DNA of 64,000 bases. It comes from an uncultured Alphaproteobacteria bacterium. Its GTDB lineage: Bacteria; Pseudomonadota; Alphaproteobacteria; HIMB59. Position numbers and translations under genes: made by a program. Of the stretch, positions 9,701-18,700 are shown in pieces. The notes under the pieces were generated by a model. That model was given only the letters and a program-made list of their open reading frames with translations. It ran no database searches and was not told the DNA's origin. The stretch spans positions 186,001-250,000 of the forward strand of contig CACKFO010000001.1 of the NCBI GenBank assembly GCA_902599405.1, written 5' to 3'. Numbering within the stretch: position 1 is the stretch's first letter; each line of letters begins with the position of its first letter.

Positions 9701-12700
9701 CACAGGTAACAATGGAGATGACGTTACTGAATATAAATTAACAACAGCCTTCGATGTCTCCACAGCATCACATGTCGGGCAATTCGATGTTAGCTCTCAA
9801 GAAACACAGGCTTCCTCTATAGCCTTTAATGCTGAGGGTACTAAAATGTTTGTTCTTGGGTACAACGGTGAAGATGTTAACGAATATAATTTAACCTCAG
9901 CGTTTCGCGTCGCAAATGATACGGGTAGTGTAGGTTCTGCATTAATTGGTGCATATGGTACCTTGACTATGAGCTCTGATGGATCTTACACTTATGCAGC
10001 CAACAGTAGCATTGAAGGGCTTGATTCAGGTGAGTCAGTTTATGATTACTTTACCTATACAGTTGATGACCAATTAAATGATAATTCAACGGATACCGCA
10101 GAATTAAAAATAACTGTGCTTGGTGCTGCAAATACTAAGCCAGTTGCTCGTGATGATGTGGGTGTTATTTTAGAAGATGGCACTCTTACAGTAAATGATG
10201 GTGATAATGCCAATGAGACAAGTGACTCTGGTACCACCTACAACGCAACCGGAGAGCATTCTGGTGATGTAATCAATACTAGTTCCACTACTCACTACGA
10301 TACAGACGCAGATGGAGACACACTAATTGTTACAAAGGTAAGAACTGGAAACACTGAAGACGCAGGAACAGCAGGCACAATTGGATCTGCGTTAACAGGA
10401 ACTTATGGTCAACTTACTCTCAATGCAAATGGTTCATATACTTATGTTGCTAATCAAACAGCAGCAGATGAACTTGATGATGGTGATATTGTTTACGATT
10501 ATTTTAATTACACTGTCGATGACCAAACGGGTGCAACCAATGATGAAGACCATGGTTTAATCACTATTACAGTGATTGGTATCAATGATGCCCCTACTGC
10601 TCAAGATGATGAGGGTGTGATTGCGGAGGGCAGTACTTTAACAGTTGCTAACAGTGCAAATGCAAATGTGTCAGGTTCCTATGATGCTACGGGAGAACAC
10701 TCCGGTGATGTCATTGATACAAGTTCTAGTTCACACACAGACTCCGATGCGGATGCTTCTTCATCTCTTAGCATTACTCATATTAAATTAAGCGGTGGTT
10801 CTAATTCAACGGTTGCTTCGAGCAGCTCTTATAATAGTAATGGAACTTCTATTACAGGTACTTACGGTACGTTAACCATAGGAGCTGATGGTTCTTATAC
10901 TTATGCTGCAACCACTGATGCTACTGATGCTCTTGATACCGGTGAGGAAGGCATTGATACTTTTGTTTATACCCTTTCTGATGGCACTGACATCGCAACA
11001 GCTAATTTAACCATTAAAGTTCTTGGAGACAATGATGCACCAGTTGCAAGAGATGATTCAGGAACAATTGTTGAAGACGGCACTCTTACAGTCAGTGATG
11101 GTGCCGGCAATAGTACTATAGCTGGGGCCTCTTATGTTGATAGTATCAACCTTTACATCTTAAGCGGTTATTCAGGAGGATACCCACAAGACATAAAATT
11201 TAACAACGATGGTACAAAAATGTTTGTTGTTGGAGATAGTACCGATGACATTCGAGAATACCATCTCACTACAGGCTTCGATATTTCAACCGCTTCCTAT
11301 GATAGTTTATTTAGTGTTGCTTCCCAAGATACCAACCCAAGAGGCTTAGCATTTAACAACGATGGAACAAAAATGTTTGTAGCAGGGTGGTCGAATCAAA
11401 GAGTTTTTGAATACCATCTCACTACAGGCTTCGATATTTCTACTGCATCCTACGATAGTAATTTAAGTATTTCTTCCAATGCAGGTGGTTCAAATGGTTT
11501 AGCATTCAATTCAGATGGTACAAAAATGTTTGTTAATGCTGCAAATTCTTCTGATGAAGTTGTTGAATACACACTATCGACCGGCTTTGATGTTTCCACC
11601 GCCTCCTATGATAGTAGCTTTGTAACCCAGTCCCAAGATACTTCACCTCAAGGCCTAGCATTTAGCAACGACGGAAAAAAAATGTTTGTTGCCGGCGATA
11701 CGGGAGATGATATTAACGAATATACGCTCTCTACGGGCTTTGATGTTTCCACTGCTTCTTTTGTGGGTAGTTTTGATGTGAGTTCTCAAGGTACTACGCC
11801 TACAGGCATTACCTTTAATAATGATGGAACAAAAATGTTTATTACGGACCGGTCAGGAAGTCTTGGCACACACAGTGTGGATGAATACACACTTACTACT
11901 CCTTTTAGTTTAGTTGATGTTAGCGGTGAACACACAGGTGATGTTATTGACTCAAGTAACACCTCTACTCGCGATACTGATGTTGACGTCGAAACGTTAA
12001 CGGTAACTGCTGTTCGTCTCGGCTCTTCTGAAGGATCAGGTACAGCTGGCACTGTAGGATCTGCTCTGACAGGCACCTATGGTCAATTAACACTAAACTC
12101 GAATGGTTCTTATACTTATGTTGCTAATCAAACTGCTGCAGACAATTTAGATGCAGGCGACGTTGTAACAGACACTTTTAATTACACAGTGAGCGATGGC
12201 ACCGATACAGATACAGCGGTGATCACTATAACTGTGATTGGTATCAATGATGCCCCTTCTGCTCAAAATGATGTGGGTGTGATCGTGGAAGATGGCACTT
12301 TAACTGTTACCAATGGTTCTAACGCAACTTTAACTGGAGACTCTTATGATGCTACGGGAGAAAACTCAGGTGATTTAATTGATACTAGCTCATCAAGCCA
12401 TACTGACTCAGACCTTGATACTTCTGCATCTTTGTCAATAACTCAAATTAAAAAAGATGGTGGATCTAATTCTGCCGTAGCAGTGGGAAGTTCTTATAAT
12501 AGCAGTGGTACACAGGTCACCGGAACATATGGAACACTTACTATCGGTGCTGACGGATCATACACCTATGCTGCAACTGCCGATGCGGCTGACCCATTAG
12601 ATGTAGGAGAGAGTTATACTGATGATTTTGTTTATACCCTTTCTGATGGTACTGCCACAACAACTGCAACACTAACTATTACCATTTTGGGCGCTAATGA

Positions 12701-15700
12701 TGCCCCAGTTGCAAGAGATGACACTGGCACAATTAATGAGGGCGATACACTTACAGTTAATAATGATGATAATCCAAGCATTGTTGCTGGAGCGTCTTTT
12801 GTTGACAGTTTTGATAGCTCTTCTCAAGAAGGTACGCCAACAGGATTAGCGTTTAATAACGATGGAACCAAAATGTTTGTTGTCGGATTTAGTTCTGATG
12901 CAGTAAATGAATACACACTCTCTACAGCCTTTGATGTTTCGACTTCCTCTTTTGTTGATGCCTTTACTACCTCATCCCAAGATGGTAGAGCTACAGGAAT
13001 TGCATTTAACAATGATGGAACAAAAATGTTTCTTACTGGTTATGATGGTGATGACGTCAATGAATACACCCTTTCCACAGGTTTTGATGTTTCAACTGCA
13101 AGTTTTGTAGATAGTTTTAGTGTTAGTTCCCAAGAAGATAATCCATCAGATTTAGCATTTAACAGTGACGGCACTAAAATGTTTGTCGTTGGAATAACCG
13201 GAGATGATATTAACGAATATACTCTCTCCACTGGCTTTGATGTATCTACAGCGTCTTATGATAGTAATTTCAGTGTTGCCTCACAAGACATTGAACCTAC
13301 TGGTTTAACGTTCAGCACCGATGGCAAGAAAATGTTTGTTATTGGAAATACTGGCAATGACGTCAACGAATATACGCTCTCCACTGGCTTTGATGTGTCT
13401 ACCGCAAGCTTTGTAGATAGTTTTGATGTTTCAGGTCAAGAAGGTAATCCAAGAGCAATAGCCTTCAACAACGATGGTACAAAAATGTTTATTCTTGGCA
13501 ATGGAGGAAATGATGTAAACGAGTACACACTTACATCTCCATTTAGTTTAGTAAATATTTCAGGTGAACATTCAGGTGATGTGATTGACACAAATAGCAC
13601 AACCAACTATGACACTGACGTTGATGTAGAGACTTTAACAGTAACAGCTGTGAGAAAAGGATCTTCTGAGGGGGCTGGAGATGCTGGCACCGTCGGTTCT
13701 GCTCTCACAGGCACTTACGGTCAATTAACTTTAAACTCGAATGGTTCTTATACTTATGTTGCAAATCAAGCAGCAGCAGAAGCACTAGATGCAGGGGACG
13801 TTGTAACTGACTCTTTTAATTACACTGTTAGTGATGGCACAGATACAGATACAGCGGTGATTACCATTACTGTGATTGGTGTCAATGATGCCCCTACTGC
13901 TCAAGATGATGTTGGTGTCATAAACGAGGATGCTGAATTTTCTGTTCTCGACGGTGCTAATAAAAACGAAACAGGGGGATCTTTTAATGCATCGGGTGAA
14001 CATTCAGGTGATGTAATCAATACTACCAGCGCTAGTCATGTTGATAGTGATGCTGACGCTTCTGCTTCTTTGACAATTACATCCATTAAAAAAACTGGAG
14101 GATCAGAGTCCGCAGTAGCGATTGGTAGTTCATATAATAGTAATGGTACTCAAGTTACAGGAACCTACGGTACTCTTACAATTGGAGCTAATGGTTCATA
14201 TAATTACAGCGCTAATCTAGACGCAGCTGATGGTATTGCAGATGGTGAAAGTGTAACTGATGTTTTTGTGTATACTTTAAGTGACGGAACAGCGACAACA
14301 ACTGCTAACATTACTATCACAATTTTAGGTGCCAACGATAATCCAACAGCACAAAATGACGAAGGTGTTATTAACGAGGGCTCAACTTTAACTGTAGAAA
14401 ATAGTGATAATGCTAATGTTTCTGGCTCTTATGATGCTTCAGGAGAACATTCAGGTGATGTAATAAATACAACATCTAGTTCCCATAAGGATAGCGATCC
14501 TGATACATCAAACACCTTATCAATTACCCATATAAAATTAAGTGGAGGCTCCAACTCTACAGTTGCCTCCGGCAGTTCTTATAATAGTAGCGGAACAGCA
14601 GTTACAGGCACATACGGTACTTTGACAATTGGTGCAGATGGTTCATACAAATATGTAGCAAATTCAAACATCTCTGGGTTAGGAGATGGACAATCAGTGA
14701 CAGATACTTTTGTTTATACTATCAAGGATAACGCAAATGCCACAACTACAGCAAATATTGTAATTAAAGTTTTAGGACTAGACTCTGAGGGCTCTGGAAA
14801 TAACAACCCTGTCGCAACCAACAATACCAATTCAGTAAATGAAGACGCAACTGTATCAGCTACAGATGGTTCGACTGGAGTAACAGGAGATGTATTAACA
14901 AATGACACTGATGCTGACGGGGACACTCTTACTGTATCTGCAATTCAAAACTCTTCAGGCACATCAGGTACATTAGGCTCTGGTTTAACAGGCACGTACG
15001 GTACACTTACAATTAATGCTGACGGTTCTTATTCATATGCTGCTGATCAAAGTGCAGCAGATGATCTGGATTCTGGAGATCAAGTAACAGATGTTTTTAC
15101 TTATACCGTATCAGATGGAAATGGTGGACAAGATACTGCGACAATCACAATTACAATAACAGGTGTCAATGATGCCCCAGTCGCTGTAGATGATACTGAT
15201 GCTGTTCTCGAGGACGCTACAATAACTAAGACAGGAGCACAGGATGATGTTCTAAACGATGACTCTGATGCAGATGATAGCGCGAGTCTCTCTGTATCAA
15301 ATATATCTCATTCAAATGGTAACACGGGCTCTGTTTCCTCAGGCTCAACATACAACAGTAGTAGCACGCAAATTGTCGGCACATATGGTACGTTAAATAT
15401 TGGTGCAGATGGTTCGTATACTTATACAGCCGATCAATCTGCAGCTGATGATTTAGACGCAGGAGATGTAGTAACAGATGTCTTCACTTACACTTTGACT
15501 GATGGAACAACAAGTGACAATCAAACTGCAACATTAACTATTACTGTAACAGGTATAAATGATACACCTGTGGCTCAGGACGATGTCGGTGTAATCGCAG
15601 AAGATAGTACTTTAACAGTCACAAATGGTGCTAATGCAAACGTTTCTGGCTCTTATGATGCAACAGGAGAACATTCTGGTGATGTCATCGACACCAGTTC

Positions 15701-18700
15701 CAGCTCCCATACAGATAGCGATCCTGATGACTCAGCAACTTTATCAGTTAGTCAAATTAGAAAAGATGGGGGATCTGACTCATCAGTTTCCTCTGGAAGC
15801 TCTTATGACAGCAGTGGAACTTCTGTCACCGGTACTTATGGAACATTAACAATTGGCGCAGATGGTTCCTATACATATGTTGCGGACCAAGCTGCAGCTG
15901 ATGCCTTAGATTTAAATGATAGTGCTGATGATGTTTTTACTTATACCCTTACGGATGGAACAACTTCCACTACTGCTAATATCACTATTACGGTTAAAGG
16001 TATTAACGATGATCCTGTGGCAGTCAATGATACTGACACTGTTAGTGAGGGCGCCACCGTTACAAAGACAGGTTCTCAAGATGACGTTCTGGCTGATGAT
16101 ACTGATACAGATGAAGATGCTACTTTAACAGTTACTGCAATTCAACCAAGTGGGGGCTCTTCTTCAAATGTTTCCTCTGGAAGTACATATCAGAGCAGCG
16201 GCACGTCAGTTACAGGAACTTACGGTACTCTTACGATTGGTGCAGATGGATCTTATACTTATACAGCTGATCAAGCTGCAGCAGACGCTCTTGATGACAC
16301 AGAGACAGCAACAGATACATTTACTTATACAGTCACCGATGAAAATGGCGCTACTGCAACTGCTACTATAACAATTACAGTGAATGGCTCTAATGATGCG
16401 CCTGTCGCAAGAAATGATACGGGTACTGTTGAAGAAGACGCCACTTTGACAGTTAGTGATGGAGATAATGCTAATGCTGTAAGTGCAGCCACATACGTTG
16501 ATGCATTTGACATCAGCTCTCAAGAGTTTAACCCTCAAGGATTTACATTTAGCAATGATGGAACAAAGATGTTTCTTACTGGTAATAATGGTGATGACGT
16601 TAACGAGTACACCCTAACGACAGGATTTGATGTCTCCACCGCCTCATTCGTTGACAGTTTTGACATCAGCTCTCAAGAATTGGGTCCTCGTGATCTTGCT
16701 TTTAGTGCTGATGGAACCAAAATGTTTGTTGTGGGGGTATTAGGCGATGATGTAAATGAATATACATTATCAACAGCTTTTGACGTATCCACCTCCTCTT
16801 TTGTTGACAGTTTTGACATTAGCTCACAAGAGAACTCACCAACTGGCTTAGCGTTTAATAATGATGGAACTAAAATGTTTATTGCCGGTAATGGAGGAGA
16901 CGATGTTAATGAATACACACTTACAACTGGGTTTGATGTATCAACAGCATCCTTTGTAGATAGTTTTGATGTGTCTTCTCAAGACACTGCCCCTAACGGA
17001 CTTACATTTAATAGCGATGGAACAAAAATGTATGTTGTTGGAAATCAAGGAAATGACATTAATGAGTATGATCTGACATTAGGATTTGATGTATCCACTG
17101 CTTCTTTTGTTGGGGCTTTAGATGTGAGCTCACAAGATAGTGCCCCGAAGGCTATAAGCTTTAACCATGATGGTACTAAATTATTTGTTTTAGGGACGAC
17201 AAACAAATCAGTATTTGAGTACACATTAACAACACCTTTTAGTTTAATTAATGTTGACGCCGAGCATTCAGGTGATGTTATTGATACAAGCAATACAAGT
17301 TCTTATGACACTGACGTTGATGTAGAGACTTTAACAGTAACAGCTGTGAGAACAGGAAGTTCTGAGGGATCGGGTACTGCTGGCACTGTGGGCTCTGCTC
17401 TAACTGGGACGTACGGTCAGCTAACACTGAACGCTAATGGTTCTTACACTTATGTTGCAAATCAATCTGCTGCAGATGACCTAGATGCAGGCGACATCGT
17501 TTATGATTACTTTAACTATACAGTTAGTGATGGTGATGCAACAGACATAGCGGTTATTACGATTACAGTGGTTGGCGTGAATGATACTCCAGTCGCTGTA
17601 GACGACACAGATAGTGTTAACGAAGATGCAACTGTTACGAAAACAGGTTCACAAGATGACGCTCTTTACGATGACACCGACGCGGATGACTCAGACTCTT
17701 TGACAGTCTCAGCAATCGCACCTAGTAGTGGATCTACATCCACAGTCTCTGAGGGCAGCACTTATGCAAGTGGAGGCACAACAGTAACAGGAACTTACGG
17801 TACTTTGACTATCGGTGCTGATGGTTCTTATACATACACTGCTGATCAATCTGCAGCCGATGACTTAGACTTAAATGATACAGCAACAGATGTTTTCACT
17901 TACACAGTTTCTGATGGTGCAAATACCACTACCGCAACTATTACGATTACAGTTACGGGTATTAATGATGACCCAGTTGCTCAAAACGATGTGGGTGTGA
18001 TTTTAGAGGATAGCACTTTAACTGTCGCAAATAGCGCAAATGCTAATGTTTCAGGCTCTTATGACGCTACAGGAGAACACTCAGGTGATGTAATCGATAC
18101 TAGCTCAAGCTCTCACACAGATAGCGATCCTGATGACTCTGCTACTTTAACCGTTACTCAAATTAAAAAAGATGGGGGGTCTAACTCTGCAGTCTCCTCT
18201 GGCAGCTCTTATGATAGTAGTGGAACTTCTGTTACGGGCACTTATGGTACACTAACAATCGGTGCAGATGGCTCTTACTCCTATGCAGCCGATCAATCTG
18301 CAGCTGATGATTTGGATAAAGATGATCAAGTCACTGATGTTTTCACTTACACTCTTTCAGATGGTACAGAGACCACGACAGCAAATATTACAATTACCGT
18401 AATTGGTATTAATGATACTCCAACTGCAGTAAATGACACTGACAGTGTGACTGAAGATGAAAGAGTCACTAAGACGGCAGTTCAAGATGATGTGTTAAAG
18501 GATGACTCTGATGTAGATGACTCTGCAGTTTTAACTGTCTCCAATATTTCTCATACTAATGGCAATAGCGGAACGGTTTCCTCTTCAACAACTCATCTCA
18601 CGGGTACAACTATTGTAGGTACTTACGGTACTCTTACTATTGGATCCAACGGTTCTTATACTTATATAGCTGACCAAGATGCAGCTGATAGTATTGCGAG

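Noticed and set aside
9162-17257. Regularly spaced 153-base repeats suggesting a CRISPR array or satellite
   Set aside because: The units are fully in frame, vary mostly at synonymous positions and encode a beta-propeller-like motif. There are no short exact repeats with unique spacers and no cas genes.
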